Shown: positions 8,807 to 18,486, counted from the stretch's first letter. The stretch: DNA of 64,000 nucleotides from Chloroflexota bacterium (GCA_024224815.1 JAAENC010000353.1:1-64000), one strand, 5' to 3'. Made by a program: numbers and translations. The notes: generated from the sequence alone by a model not told the origin.

Positions 8807-8951
8807 TTATCTATTGAGAAAATCAACCACTTGGCTATTTTGAAATCATCCCTATCAGCATCAGAATTACCTGAACAGATGATTACAAAATCCTTTCCAC
8901 CGACTATCCTAAAGGCAAGATTGACCATCCATGTAAAAAAGAGGAGCAAAT

Positions 8952-9824
8952 ATGAATTTAACCATCACAAACCTTGGCAAAGAATATCAACGTGATTTTT
9001 GGGGGCTAAAAGATTTTACGCTGGATGTGCAGCCCGGCATTCTTGGCTTGCTTGGCCCGAACGGGGCTGGAAAATCTACTTTTATGCGGATGCTGGCGAC
9101 AATCACCAAGCCTACCACGGGCACTATTCTTTGGGATAACGATGATATAGTCAAAAACCCTGACCCGCTACGCGCAGTATTAGGCTATTTACCGCAGGAT
9201 TTTGGCGTTTATCCAAACCTGAATGCAATCGAATTTTTAGAGTATATGGCCGCCATAAAAGGGTTAGATTCAAAATCTACTAAAAAGCGGATTGATGAGC
9301 TTTTACAAGTCACTAATCTGGCAGATGCCGCAAAACGCCCTCTGGGAGGCTACTCGGGCGGGATGAAACAACGTGTCGGTATCGCACAAGCTTTATTAAA
9401 CGACCCCCAGCTCCTTATCGTGGACGAACCGACCGTCGGACTTGATCCCGAAGAACGGGTCCGTTTCCGAAATCTGCTCTCTGATCTCTCTGAAGACAGA
9501 ATTGTCATTTTATCCACCCATATCGTATCCGACATCGAATCCACTGCCACACGCATCGTATTGGTAAATAAAGGGCAACTTTTGCGTGATAGCGCCCCTG
9601 AAAATTTGCTAAAAGAATTAGACGGGAAGGTTTGGAAATGGACAGTTCCCAGCGCTGATTTGCCTGCACTAAAGCATAAACATATCATCAGCGGTGCTGT
9701 ACGGCGGCGTGATGGTGTGGAACTTCGCATTGTCAGTGAAAGCAGCCCCCATCCACAGGCGGCAGTTGCCGATCCTAATCTGGAAGATGCTTATCTCCTC
9801 ATCGTAAAAGGTGAGCAATCGTGA
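8952..9824 (+). CDS. ABC transporter ATP-binding protein
   Basis: A 290-residue ATPase with Walker A GPNGAGKST near residue 38, Q loop LPQDFG, signature YSGGMKQRVGIAQALL, Walker B LLIVDEPTVGLDP and the H-loop STH. The C-terminal 80 residues form the short extension usual in ATPases that work with ABC-2 type permeases. AGAGGAG precedes the ATG, and the stop overlaps the start of the permease gene by 4 nt (GTGA). The 145 nt upstream probably hold its promoter. Confidence 0.93.
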   Translation: MNLTITNLGKEYQRDFWGLKDFTLDVQPGILGLLGPNGAGKSTFMRMLATITKPTTGTILWDNDDIVKNPDPLRAVLGYLPQDFGVYPNLNAIEFLEYMAAIKGLDSKSTKKRIDELLQVTNLADAAKRPLGGYSGGMKQRVGIAQALLNDPQLLIVDEPTVGLDPEERVRFRNLLSDLSEDRIVILSTHIVSDIESTATRIVLVNKGQLLRDSAPENLLKELDGKVWKWTVPSADLPALKHKHIISGAVRRRDGVELRIVSESSPHPQAAVADPNLEDAYLLIVKGEQS

Positions 9825-11386
9825 AGACGCTTCGTATTTTCTATCACTTAGCGCGCGCCGATCTCTATGAGCGGGTACGACGTTACAGTTTTCTCATCAT
9901 GTTGGGCTTATCCGCCTTTTTGGGCTATCAAACTGCGATTGGCAATCTGACCATTCGCCTCGACACCTATCGCGGGGAATTTAATTCTGCATGGGTTGGC
10001 AGTATGGTAGCGTTGATCGCATCATTTTTCTTTGGCTGGTTTGGTTTTTATCTTGTCAAAGGCTCAGTCATGCATGACCGCAAAAGCGGCGTGGGGCAGA
10101 TCATGGCAACAACCCCAATTACACGCCCTTTATATACCTTTGGTAAATGGGCGAGCAATATGGCAGTTTTCATGGCAATGTTGCTTATTCTCGCCATTGC
10201 CTCAATTGGCATTCAACTTTTGGCAGGTGAAAACACAAATATCGACCTGATTGCCCTCTTTGCCCCTTTTCTTTTTGTAACGATTCCCCTCTTGGCCTTT
10301 GTCTCAGCCATAGCCGTGCTTTTTGAAACCATCGGCTTTCTGCAAGGTGGCTTGGGTAATATCATTTACTTTTTTCTCTTCATTTTCATCATCCCATTGG
10401 GCATGTCTCTTGAAGACCCGGCACTTGAACCACTTGGTTTCAGTCTGCTTGAAAACAGCATGGCAAAAGTTGTCACAGCGCAATTCCCAAGCTACCAAGG
10501 CGGTTTTGTGCTGGGCGCAGCCCCTGGAGTAATTACAGACACTTTCGTCTGGTCAGGTATTGATTGGACACCTTCCATCATCGCGGCACGCTTTTCTTTC
10601 TTTGGGATAGGGGCAATCATTGCCCTTCTCGCAGCTCTATTTTTTGACCGTTTTGACCCTTCACGGCGGAAAATAAAAATAGCAAAAAAGCGAAAGAAGG
10701 ATGATATTCATCAATCACCATCGGAGGAGATCAAACTAAGCGAACCTGTCCGTGCAGTCCGCTTGCTACCGTTAAATACCGATGTGCGCCACCCCAGCTT
10801 CTTCCCCGTTTTCCGTGCCGAGATCAAATTGCTGCTAAAAGGACAACGCTGGTTGTGGTGCGCAATTGCTATTGGGCTAATTATTGCCAGCCTGCTTAGT
10901 CCATCAGATATTACTCGCTCTATAATTTTGCCAATGGCCTGGATCTGGCCCATACTGCTCTGGTCTTCCTTGGGAAATCGTGAAATTCGCCATAACGTGA
11001 GCCAGATGGTATTCTCATCACCTTCCCCAGTTTGGCGACATATTCTGGCGCAATGGTCGGCTGGTTTTATGCTTGCCATTATGGTGGCTAGTGGCACTAT
11101 CTTACGCCTTGGCTTAGATGGAGACCTATCAGGATTATTGATGCTCCTTTCAGGCGCCATCTTCATCCCCTCGTTGGCGATAGTCTCCGGAGTATGGAGT
11201 AATGGCAGCAAACTTTTTGAAATTCTTTATGTGTTGATTTGGTATCTAGGCCCCATGAACCGTATTCCCGCTTTAGATTTTATCGGCTCAACCCCTGAGA
11301 GCCAGCCTGAAGTTTTTATGCTTGCTTCTGTTCTTCTCTTGGCATTAGCCATTGCAGGTAGAGCCCGGCAGGTGAAAAATGGATAA
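9821..11386 (+). CDS. ABC-2 type transporter permease, two-half protein
   Basis: A 521-residue membrane protein beginning with a GTG that overlaps the ATPase stop. About six helices (residues 24-270) are followed by a charged cytoplasmic linker rich in Lys (about 280-310, KIAKKRKKDD) and a second set of about six helices. The arrangement looks like two ABC-2 halves fused, which would let one polypeptide pair with an ATPase dimer. Its 3' end overlaps the next gene by 8 nt. The substrate is unknown; the context suggests a peptide or lipid. Confidence 0.8.
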   Translation: MKTLRIFYHLARADLYERVRRYSFLIMLGLSAFLGYQTAIGNLTIRLDTYRGEFNSAWVGSMVALIASFFFGWFGFYLVKGSVMHDRKSGVGQIMATTPITRPLYTFGKWASNMAVFMAMLLILAIASIGIQLLAGENTNIDLIALFAPFLFVTIPLLAFVSAIAVLFETIGFLQGGLGNIIYFFLFIFIIPLGMSLEDPALEPLGFSLLENSMAKVVTAQFPSYQGGFVLGAAPGVITDTFVWSGIDWTPSIIAARFSFFGIGAIIALLAALFFDRFDPSRRKIKIAKKRKKDDIHQSPSEEIKLSEPVRAVRLLPLNTDVRHPSFFPVFRAEIKLLLKGQRWLWCAIAIGLIIASLLSPSDITRSIILPMAWIWPILLWSSLGNREIRHNVSQMVFSSPSPVWRHILAQWSAGFMLAIMVASGTILRLGLDGDLSGLLMLLSGAIFIPSLAIVSGVWSNGSKLFEILYVLIWYLGPMNRIPALDFIGSTPESQPEVFMLASVLLLALAIAGRARQVKNG

Positions 11387-12152
11387 GGCAATACACCACA
11401 TTCGATTTCTTCCGCTGTTGATACTTGCCATGCTGGTCAACATCCTCAGCCAGACGACCCACGAAACAGGTCATCATGTGGTCTATCAAGCCATGGGGCA
11501 TAAGCCAGTATGGGCATTCACCAAACTTGTGCAGGTTTGGGATACGCCCCCTGCTAGTCCAGATGAATGGGTTGAGATAAGTAGCTCCGAAGATGAACAA
11601 GGTTGGCTAAAGCTAAGCTCCCCAATCAAGAATAAAACTGAAAATATTATTGCTACAACAGCCGGACCACTTGCCGGATTACTTGGGTCGTTACTGGGTC
11701 TTATCGTCATGCGGCGTAGAGAAAATATTCATCAGAAACAGATTGCATTGGCATTTTCTCTGACATCTTCGCTTGTCGCCACTCTATATTATTTGCGCGC
11801 ACCCATGCGAACAGGCGGAGATGAATTCGATATTGCCATGCAGTTGGGTATTTCCAAATCTTTTATTGAAACCCCGCTGGCATTGGCGTTCTTGGCTTGC
11901 CTGATTCTGGCTTTACGCCAACTCCCATCATGGCGTATCAGGTTAACATGGCTCGGAACCATCCTCTTGGGCAGTATCGCAACAGGGATACCGATGGTAT
12001 TTGCTGATAATCTGATAATTGCAAATGTCAATGCTGGCAATTTCTGGTTTACACCGATCTTAGGGTACTCATTCCCCGTTTTTCTCGTCAATACCTTGAC
12101 CCTTTTTTGGATTTGGGGCTGGCTTCGCTGGCAAATTAAAAGCAAAGCATAG
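11379..12152 (+). CDS. M50-like membrane metalloprotease
   Basis: A 257-residue membrane protein carrying the zinc-protease motif HETGHHVVY (HExxH, with Gly before the second His as in M50 site-2 proteases) at residues about 29-37, close to the end of its first helix. A later TTAGPLAGLLGSL resembles the GP-containing helix of that family, and GGDEFD (about 147) offers a possible third ligand. About five helices. It overlaps the permease gene by 8 nt, so it belongs to that operon. The M50 call rests on these motifs; overall similarity to characterised members looks low. Confidence 0.65.
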   Translation: MDKAIHHIRFLPLLILAMLVNILSQTTHETGHHVVYQAMGHKPVWAFTKLVQVWDTPPASPDEWVEISSSEDEQGWLKLSSPIKNKTENIIATTAGPLAGLLGSLLGLIVMRRRENIHQKQIALAFSLTSSLVATLYYLRAPMRTGGDEFDIAMQLGISKSFIETPLALAFLACLILALRQLPSWRIRLTWLGTILLGSIATGIPMVFADNLIIANVNAGNFWFTPILGYSFPVFLVNTLTLFWIWGWLRWQIKSKA

Positions 12153-12161
12153 GAGCATAAA

Positions 12162-13277
12162 ATGACTACTAAAAAACGTTACTACGATATCGACTGGCTG
12201 CGCGTGCTGGGTATGTTCACTGTTTTCCTCTTCCACAATGCACGCTTCTTCAATGAAGACGGCTGGCACGTCAAAAATTTTGAAGTGAGTTTTGGCATGT
12301 CTGTTTTCGTCGCCATTTTGGATCACTTCATCATGCCACTCTTTTTTGTGCTTTCAGCAATTGCGATTTTTTACGCGCTCAAGAAACGCACGAATGCCGA
12401 ATTTATGCGTGAGCGGGCTATTCGTTTACTTATTCCACTTGGCGTTGGTGCATTTACGCATATTATCTTGCAGGTATATATCGAGCGCATCACACAAGGA
12501 GAGTTTACAGGTTCCTTCTGGCAATTTATCCCGCACTATTTCAATGGCTGGTATGCCTTTGGTGGCAACTTCGCCTGGATGGGGTTGCATCTATGGTATC
12601 TGATGATGCTTTTCCTTTTTTCGTGGCTAATGCTTTCCACTTTTAGACGTATCAGCTCCTCACAGGATTTCACGACAAAGCTCGCAAGCCTCGCCAGTAA
12701 ACCGCTTGGACCCTACCTCTTTATCATTCCCCTTTTCCTAATGGAGTTTCTCGTCAGCCTTTCACCTGAAACTGTTGGGCGAAAAGATTTCGGTGGCTGG
12801 AGCCCCTTGACCTATCTGGTCTTTTTCTTGATTGGATATTTTCTGGCAACCGATGAACGCTATCGCCCTGCTATTGAAAAAGTACGCTTTATCTCGCTTG
12901 CGACAAGCTTGTTGACCGTTGTTGGAGCCTATCTCCTGCTCGTAGAGATAGGTGTTTCCAGCACAAATCCGCTTTACCTCCTCATGCGAGCTACCAATTC
13001 CTGGGCGTGGCTACTGACTTTCTTTGGCTTTGCCAGTCATCATTTTCAATTTACCAACCCTTTTCTCAAATATGCAAATGAAGCCGTACTGCCCTTTTAT
13101 ATCCTGCACCAAACTGTGATCGTCGTCATCGGCTATTTCATCAAAGATTGGACATGGGCAGTCTTTCCAAAATACCTATTTTTGGCATCAACATCGTTTA
13201 TCGTCATCATATTTCTCTACGAATATGGCGTCAAACGAGTCAATGCATTACGCTATTTATTCGGTATGAAAGGATAG
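12162..13277 (+). CDS. Acyltransferase-3 family membrane protein (OpgC-like)
   Basis: A 371-residue protein with the family N-terminus YDIDWLRVLGMFTVFLFHNARFF (the WLR...H pattern, catalytic His near residue 25) and about ten helices. Such enzymes transfer acetyl or succinyl groups across the membrane to sugars of glucans, lipopolysaccharide or peptidoglycan. A late LPFYILHQTVIVVIGY segment is typical of the OpgC/MdoC branch. AGGAG precedes the ATG, and the gene starts 9 nt after the protease stop, closing the ABC operon. The acceptor is unknown. Confidence 0.85.
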   Translation: MTTKKRYYDIDWLRVLGMFTVFLFHNARFFNEDGWHVKNFEVSFGMSVFVAILDHFIMPLFFVLSAIAIFYALKKRTNAEFMRERAIRLLIPLGVGAFTHIILQVYIERITQGEFTGSFWQFIPHYFNGWYAFGGNFAWMGLHLWYLMMLFLFSWLMLSTFRRISSSQDFTTKLASLASKPLGPYLFIIPLFLMEFLVSLSPETVGRKDFGGWSPLTYLVFFLIGYFLATDERYRPAIEKVRFISLATSLLTVVGAYLLLVEIGVSSTNPLYLLMRATNSWAWLLTFFGFASHHFQFTNPFLKYANEAVLPFYILHQTVIVVIGYFIKDWTWAVFPKYLFLASTSFIVIIFLYEYGVKRVNALRYLFGMKG

Positions 13278-13411
13278 CTGTTTTTTTGTAACAACTACGA
13301 TTCTGGCAACGAGGAGAGCGATGACGTTTTTTCAACTCCCTATACTTTTTTCAATCAGGTTAGCTCGTTAGAAAAGTATTTCCTTCTAAGTTGGCTTTTA
13401 GAAGACTGGAA

Positions 13412-13430
13412 CCCATAACCCGGAGGTCGT
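13412..13430 (+). repeat. Third tRNA-Met-like fragment (short)
   Basis: CCCATAACCCGGAGGTCGT matches the anticodon-loop and variable-loop part of the fragments at 715 and 13759, then diverges before the T arm. Upstream TTGGCTTTTAGAAGACTGG resembles the sequence before the copy at 821. It is probably a decayed attachment-site copy. Confidence 0.5.
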
Positions 13431-13460
13431 AAATTTTGGTAGTAAAAAGATAAATAGGTA

Positions 13461-13607
13461 ATGCTGGAGTTGCTTGACGATTCCCTTGGCTTGCTTGGTC
13501 GGGATGGAGTTGTGTTGCGCATAACATTGCCTTATGGTCTGTTGATAGGACTTGGTATGGGCTTGATAACGCTTATTTTTGAATTTTTTAGATTGGTGCT
13601 GAACTAA
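13461..13607 (+). CDS. Possible 48-aa membrane peptide or gene fragment
   Basis: An ATG frame of 48 residues has a soluble start (LELLDDSLGLLGRDG) and a hydrophobic helix (LPYGLLIGLGMGLITLIFEF). It lies between two tRNA remnants. The ribosome site is weak (AAATAGGTA). The end resembles the last helix of a permease small subunit, so it may be a leftover C-terminus rather than a complete gene. Confidence 0.3.
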   Translation: MLELLDDSLGLLGRDGVVLRITLPYGLLIGLGMGLITLIFEFFRLVLN

Positions 13608-13758
13608 CGAGAAAATGTGCTGATGGTAAAGTAGCAGATGATATAATTCAAATATTAATCAACGCAATCGCAGTCTTCTGAGCATTTCGGAACCATAATC
13701 CTGAAAGTAAGCTCAGAAGGCGAACTTGTTCGTGAAATCAAGCGGATTTAGCAGCTAA

Positions 13759-13804
13759 ACTCATAACCCGGAGGTCGCAGGTTCGAGTCCTGTCCCCGCT
13801 ACTA
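13759..13804 (+). repeat. tRNA-Met (CAT) 3' fragment, right direct repeat of island
   Basis: The block runs from the anticodon loop (ACTCATAA) to CGCTACTA and differs from the left copy at three positions. All three lie in the T stem, which still pairs as GCAGG with CCTGT (one changed pair and one G-U). No 5' half precedes it. The two copies bracket 13.0 kb of DNA in the same orientation. Confidence 0.7.
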
Positions 13805-13806
13805 AG

Positions 13807-13834
13807 AAAAACGTCCTGAAAGGTCTGCGTTTTT
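13807..13834 (+). terminator. Weak terminator behind the tRNA fragment
   Basis: AAAAACG pairs with CGTTTTT across an imperfect inner stem (TCCTGAAAGGT) and ends in a T tract. Its place mirrors the terminator at 760-785. Confidence 0.5.
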
Positions 13835-14007
13835 GTATTTAATATTTATTCTTCTCTGAATACCCCGTAGCTTGCTACGCGGGTTCCGAGCTTTAAGAAA
13901 AAACTGTACCCGTAGGGGCAAAATTCCGTAATACCTCGTCCGCTTGCGGCGGGGATAGGAAATTTGAAGATTTTTCAAATTTATTTCCTTTTCAGTATTT
14001 TAAGCCG
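13835..14007. other. Intergenic hairpins without a gene
   Basis: A GC-rich palindrome (CCCCGTAGC with GCTACGCGGG, 13863-13883) and a second one (CCTCGTCCGC with GCGGCGGGG, about 13936-13955) stand between the tRNA fragment and the stop of the regulator gene. They could terminate transcription from both sides. No coding potential is seen. Confidence 0.4.
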
Positions 14008-14670
14008 TTATTCTGAATGCTCCCTTTGTACCAAGCCTCTTTGCCAGGCATAAACGGCAACCTGAGTGCGATCAGCAACGTGCAGCTTACTCAAAATATT
14101 GCTTACATGTCCTTTTACTGTATTCTCGCTGATAACCAATTTCTCTGCAATTTGGCTATTGGTTAATCCATTTGCGATTACTCGAAGGACTTCTTGTTCC
14201 CGTTCTGTTAAATTAGCGAAGAGTGCCTGGTCTTCGTCGTCATCTCCGCGGATATTTTGTAAAACGCGTGAAGCTACACGCGGGTGTAAAACAACTTCTC
14301 CGCGTACCGTGCGGCGTAGCGTATCTGCAAGTTTGCTCATTTTTATATCTTTCAAAATATAAGAAATTGCCCCTGCTTTTAATGCGGGGAAAATATGTAC
14401 ATCCTTGTGATAAGAAGTAAGCACTACCACCTGCGTGCGCGGGCTGATTTCTTTAATCCGACGTGTTGTCTCCACCCCATCTATGCCAGGCATAATAAGA
14501 TCAAGCAAAACGATATCCGGAATAGTCTCTGCGACTAATTTGACTCCTTCCTCTCCAGAGCTTGCCTCCCCTACAACTTGAATATCTGGTTGAGTTTCAA
14601 GATAAGAACGAACGCCCTTGCGGACAACCTCATGGTCATCCACAATCAAAATTGAAATTAAATCCGTCAT
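14008..14670 (-). CDS. NarL/LuxR-family response regulator
   Basis: A 220-residue regulator. The receiver domain has DD at 11-12, phospho-Asp at 57 (IVLLDLIMPG) and Lys in SYILKDIKM. The LuxR-type domain reads LTEREQEVLRVIANG and then VISENTVKGHVSNILSKL. AAGGAGAAAG precedes the ATG. It lies 27 nt behind the stop of the large sensor gene, so the two form an operon and a two-component pair. The divergent peptide transporter at 19035 is a possible target. Confidence 0.93.
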   Translation of the reverse strand: MTDLISILIVDDHEVVRKGVRSYLETQPDIQVVGEASSGEEGVKLVAETIPDIVLLDLIMPGIDGVETTRRIKEISPRTQVVVLTSYHKDVHIFPALKAGAISYILKDIKMSKLADTLRRTVRGEVVLHPRVASRVLQNIRGDDDEDQALFANLTEREQEVLRVIANGLTNSQIAEKLVISENTVKGHVSNILSKLHVADRTQVAVYAWQRGLVQREHSE

Positions 14671-14697
14671 CGTCTTTCTCCTTAAATTTTTGCACAG

Positions 14698-17600
14698 CTA
14701 TAAATTGTGATTAAGTGGTAATTCAACAAATATAGTTGTGCCATTTCCGGCCTCGCTTTGTATAGAGGCACGCCCTCCAATCCCTTCCGCACGCTCTGTA
14801 ATTGTACGTAATCCCATCCCGTTGTCATTGACCGTAATATCAAAACCTTGCCCATTATCTTCTATGGTCATAATAAGATTTTCGGCATCGAAGTTTAGCA
14901 AAATATCAACCTGACTTGCTTTACTATGACGAGAAACATTGGCTAATGCTTCCTGAACCATGCGATAAATGGCTTGTTCGACTTCAAGAGGCATTGGGAT
15001 GTCATTTTTTATCTCCAGATTAGCCATTACGTCGTTACGGTTTTTCCATTCAAAAACATACTCTCTTAGCAGAGTAGCAAGTCCTTTTTCTTTTAATGCC
15101 ATCGGATACATTTCTTGAATCAGAAAAGTAAGTTCCTGGAGAACATCATAAACAAGGTTTTCGGCTTCAAAAAGATGTCCTTTGGCTACTGCAAGGTTAT
15201 GGTCTACTATCCCGTTAACCGCACCCAATTGAGCTAAGGCAGCGAAGGCTTTTTGTTTCGCACTATCATGCAACTCTCGAGCAACTCGATTTCGCTCCTC
15301 TATTACAGCCACTTCTTTTGTTTTTTCAAATAATGCCATATTTTCGATAGCAAGCTCGGCTTGTTGCACAAGTGTAGTGAATAGCTTTACAGTATCGTCA
15401 GTTATCGCTTCTGGGCGAGTAAAACTGATATTAAATATACCGAGAATTTTATCGTTAACGATTATCGGCAGATGGAGAAAAGAGCGGATGCCTTCGGCCT
15501 CGATAGCCGCTTTTGTTTTGGGCTTGAGTGTCGTTAAATCAAAATCGGAGACGACCAAAGCTTCTTTCGTTTCCAGAACCTGCCCAATGAAACCCTCTCC
15601 TTTAAAAAGAGCCAACACATCCAATGTCTCAGAGGCAAAGCCATGACTCACTCTCGGAATAACTTGTTTTTTATTATCGTCCCAAATGAACATCACGCTG
15701 CGGTCTGCATGCAAAATATTAACCGCAACTTCAACAATAGATTGAAATATCTGCTCAAGAGATAAAGCACGGATAATTTTTTCGTTACCTGAATAAAGAG
15801 CTTCAATTTCATCTGTACGCTTTTGTAGAGAACTCGTTCGTTCGTGTACCAGCTCTTCCAATTTTTGATTTTTGTTGCGCACATTTTGAGTGCGCAGGCG
15901 ATTTGCTATTAGACCCAAGCCCAAAAGAGAGACGAGAGCTAAAATTCTGAAAGTCCACGTTTGCCAAAATGGAGGAATAACAATAATGCGAACGCTTTGC
16001 CCATTTTCATTCCAAACACCGTCACTATTGGAGCCTTTTAATTTCAACGTATAGGTTCCCCCCGGAAGGTTGGTATAACGCCCCTCTCTGCGGGTTCCAA
16101 TATAATTCCAGTCACTGTCAAAGTTTTCCAGAATATATGCGTGTTGATTTTGTGCAGACTGAGCATAACTTAATGCTGAAAAACCAAAAGAGAAATCGTT
16201 TTCTGGCCAAACCAGTCGTACTTCTTCTATCAGTTCTGCTTGTGGTTGGTTTAGAGAAGGCAGGCCGCCTTGCAAAAAACTTGTCAAAACCACAGGAGGA
16301 ACGTAGGTGTTGTCTTGTATATTTTCAGGATTAAAAATGTTGAGACCATTGATGCCGCCAAAATAGAGATTTCCATCTTTATCACTTGCATAGGCGTTCA
16401 TATTGAATTCGTTGCTTTGTAATCCATCACTTGCCGTGTAATTTCGAAAGCTTTCAGTTTCAGGTTCGAAGCGTGAAATCCCATAGTTGGTACTAAGCCA
16501 TAAATTAGCTTCTTTGTCCTCTACAATGCCATATACAAAGCTGTTTGGTAACCCATCTTTCTCTATATAATGCGTAAAGCTATCTTTTTCTCGATTGTAG
16601 AGATTTAATCCTCCGCCCCCTGTTGCAATCCATAACCGTTTTTGACTGTCTTCATAAATCGAAGTAACAAGGTCATGGGTTAGACTTTCTGAGTTTTTTT
16701 GGTCGTGCTGGTAGCGTATAAAGCTGTTACTTTGTTTGTCATAGCGATTTAGACCACCCAAAAATGTGCCAACCCATAGAGTCCCGTGTTGATCTTCGAG
16801 AATAGCAGATACAGCATTATGGCTCAAGCTATTTGGATCTGTAGAATCTGTTTGAAAGTGTACAAATTCCTCGGTAAACGGATTGAATTTATTAAGACCT
16901 TGATTGGTACCGATCCATAAATGGTTAGTGCTATCTCCAGAAATGGCGTATACACGCTCCCCAATTAGGCTGGTTGGATTCTCTTCATCATGGAAATAAT
17001 GTTCAAATTTTTCTGTATCTGAATTTAGACGCGAAAGCCCTGCTGAAGAGCCGATCCATATATGCCCAGCTTTATCAACATAGAGCGCGCTAATATCATT
17101 GCTTGGTAGGCTTTCAGGATTTTCTGGATCCTGTTGATAATGAACAAATTCATCTATATCTGGTGTAAAACGATTTAACCCTTTGTTGCTTGTTCCGATC
17201 CAAACCCTTCCTTCTTGGTCTGCGGCGATTGGAAAGATATAGCTTGAGCTCAGACTATTTGAATTCCCTGTTTCGGTGTGATAGTAGGCAAAATTCCTTT
17301 GCTCTCTATTATATCGATTTAGCCCAGCACCAAAAGTGCCAAACCACAATACACCACCTTTATCTTCGTAGATGGTTGTTATATTGTCATCACTCAAGCT
17401 AAATGGATTGCTGATGTCATGCTGATAATGAATAAAGCTTTTTGTTTCGGGTTGATATAGATCAAGACCGCTGCTTGTCCCAACCCATAAAGTGTTGGCC
17501 TCATCCATATAAAGACTGAATATCGCATTATCGGCTATGCTTGCTGGGTTATCCTCTTTATGACTATAGCGTGTAAATATACCGCTTGTGGTATTGAAAC

Positions 17601-18486
17601 GGACCAGACCTTGATCTGTTGCAACCCATAGAACTTCTGGGGATTCTTCTAAAATAGCTCTAATACTATTATGTCCAATTGAATCCCAAGGGCTAAATCG
17701 ATAAGAAACAAAGCTTGACGAAGCTGCATTAAAACGATTTAGTCCACCTTGGCTAGTGCCTACCCATAAAGTGCCTCGACTATCTTCATATAAAACAGTG
17801 ACATTATCATTTGATAAACTGCTGGGAATATTGGGGGTGTGGCGGAAGTGTTCAAATTCTCCACTTTCACGATCAAATTGATCCAAGCCGTTATTGGTGC
17901 CAATCCAAAAATTGCCGCGACTATCTTCCAGAATTGCACTGACACGGTTGCTACCTAGGCTTTTAGGGTTATCCGGGCTATGTAAAAAATGAGTGAAAGT
18001 CCCGCTTTCTGGATCATAGCGATTGATTCCACCGAAATGAGTACCTACCCAGAGATAGCCTTGCTTATCTTCGTAGAGACTGGATATCCATCGGGCACTA
18101 ATTGTATTGCTGTCATCTGGGTCTGGGCGAAAAATGGTAAAGGTATGTCCATCGTATCTGTTTAGCCCATCTTGAGTCCCTACCCAAAGGAAACCGAAGC
18201 TGTCTTGTAGTAAGGTGTGTACTACGCTTTGTGAAAGGCCATCTTCCAGGCTTATCTTCTCAAATCTTAGAGAGGTGCTGAGGGAAGGTCCTGGGGTATT
18301 TGTTGGTTTTTCTTGGGGAACCTGAGTAGCGGGTGCTGCAGGCGTTGGTGTTGGGGCACCAGCATATGCAGCACTACTAAATGTTGCTAGTAGAACTATA
18401 AATGTAAAAATAATTAAAGCGATTTGCGTTTTCTTTATAAAGTTATTCATTAGTATTGCTAATGGGGCAATTTTATTAGCCCACAT
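14698..18486 (-). CDS. Two-propeller sensor histidine kinase (Reg_prop, Y_Y_Y, GAF, HisKA_3)
   Basis: A 1262-residue membrane sensor. After a signal sequence or anchor (about 13-43) and a Pro/Thr-rich linker come 14 repeats of about 42-48 residues of the type LWVGTxxGLNRYDxxxxxFxxY (about 70-735), enough for two seven-bladed propellers. A Y_Y_Y domain (SNSDGVWNENG) follows, then one helix (near 860-880), a GAF domain, the kinase box ERNRVARELHDS with His about 1073, and an ATPase domain with EALANVSRHS and DNGQGFD. The layout matches Bacteroides hybrid sensors of the outside propeller type, but the regulator is separate here (14008). The internal ATG at residue 13 is an alternative start; neither start has a clear ribosome site. 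A polysaccharide or peptide ligand is likely by family. Confidence 0.92.
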   Translation of the reverse strand: MWANKIAPLAILMNNFIKKTQIALIIFTFIVLLATFSSAAYAGAPTPTPAAPATQVPQEKPTNTPGPSLSTSLRFEKISLEDGLSQSVVHTLLQDSFGFLWVGTQDGLNRYDGHTFTIFRPDPDDSNTISARWISSLYEDKQGYLWVGTHFGGINRYDPESGTFTHFLHSPDNPKSLGSNRVSAILEDSRGNFWIGTNNGLDQFDRESGEFEHFRHTPNIPSSLSNDNVTVLYEDSRGTLWVGTSQGGLNRFNAASSSFVSYRFSPWDSIGHNSIRAILEESPEVLWVATDQGLVRFNTTSGIFTRYSHKEDNPASIADNAIFSLYMDEANTLWVGTSSGLDLYQPETKSFIHYQHDISNPFSLSDDNITTIYEDKGGVLWFGTFGAGLNRYNREQRNFAYYHTETGNSNSLSSSYIFPIAADQEGRVWIGTSNKGLNRFTPDIDEFVHYQQDPENPESLPSNDISALYVDKAGHIWIGSSAGLSRLNSDTEKFEHYFHDEENPTSLIGERVYAISGDSTNHLWIGTNQGLNKFNPFTEEFVHFQTDSTDPNSLSHNAVSAILEDQHGTLWVGTFLGGLNRYDKQSNSFIRYQHDQKNSESLTHDLVTSIYEDSQKRLWIATGGGGLNLYNREKDSFTHYIEKDGLPNSFVYGIVEDKEANLWLSTNYGISRFEPETESFRNYTASDGLQSNEFNMNAYASDKDGNLYFGGINGLNIFNPENIQDNTYVPPVVLTSFLQGGLPSLNQPQAELIEEVRLVWPENDFSFGFSALSYAQSAQNQHAYILENFDSDWNYIGTRREGRYTNLPGGTYTLKLKGSNSDGVWNENGQSVRIIVIPPFWQTWTFRILALVSLLGLGLIANRLRTQNVRNKNQKLEELVHERTSSLQKRTDEIEALYSGNEKIIRALSLEQIFQSIVEVAVNILHADRSVMFIWDDNKKQVIPRVSHGFASETLDVLALFKGEGFIGQVLETKEALVVSDFDLTTLKPKTKAAIEAEGIRSFLHLPIIVNDKILGIFNISFTRPEAITDDTVKLFTTLVQQAELAIENMALFEKTKEVAVIEERNRVARELHDSAKQKAFAALAQLGAVNGIVDHNLAVAKGHLFEAENLVYDVLQELTFLIQEMYPMALKEKGLATLLREYVFEWKNRNDVMANLEIKNDIPMPLEVEQAIYRMVQEALANVSRHSKASQVDILLNFDAENLIMTIEDNGQGFDITVNDNGMGLRTITERAEGIGGRASIQSEAGNGTTIFVELPLNHNL

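Noticed and set aside
14900-18300. DNA tandem repeat or CRISPR-like array
   Set aside because: The periodicity comes from protein propeller blades; the DNA units are not identical and there are no spacers.
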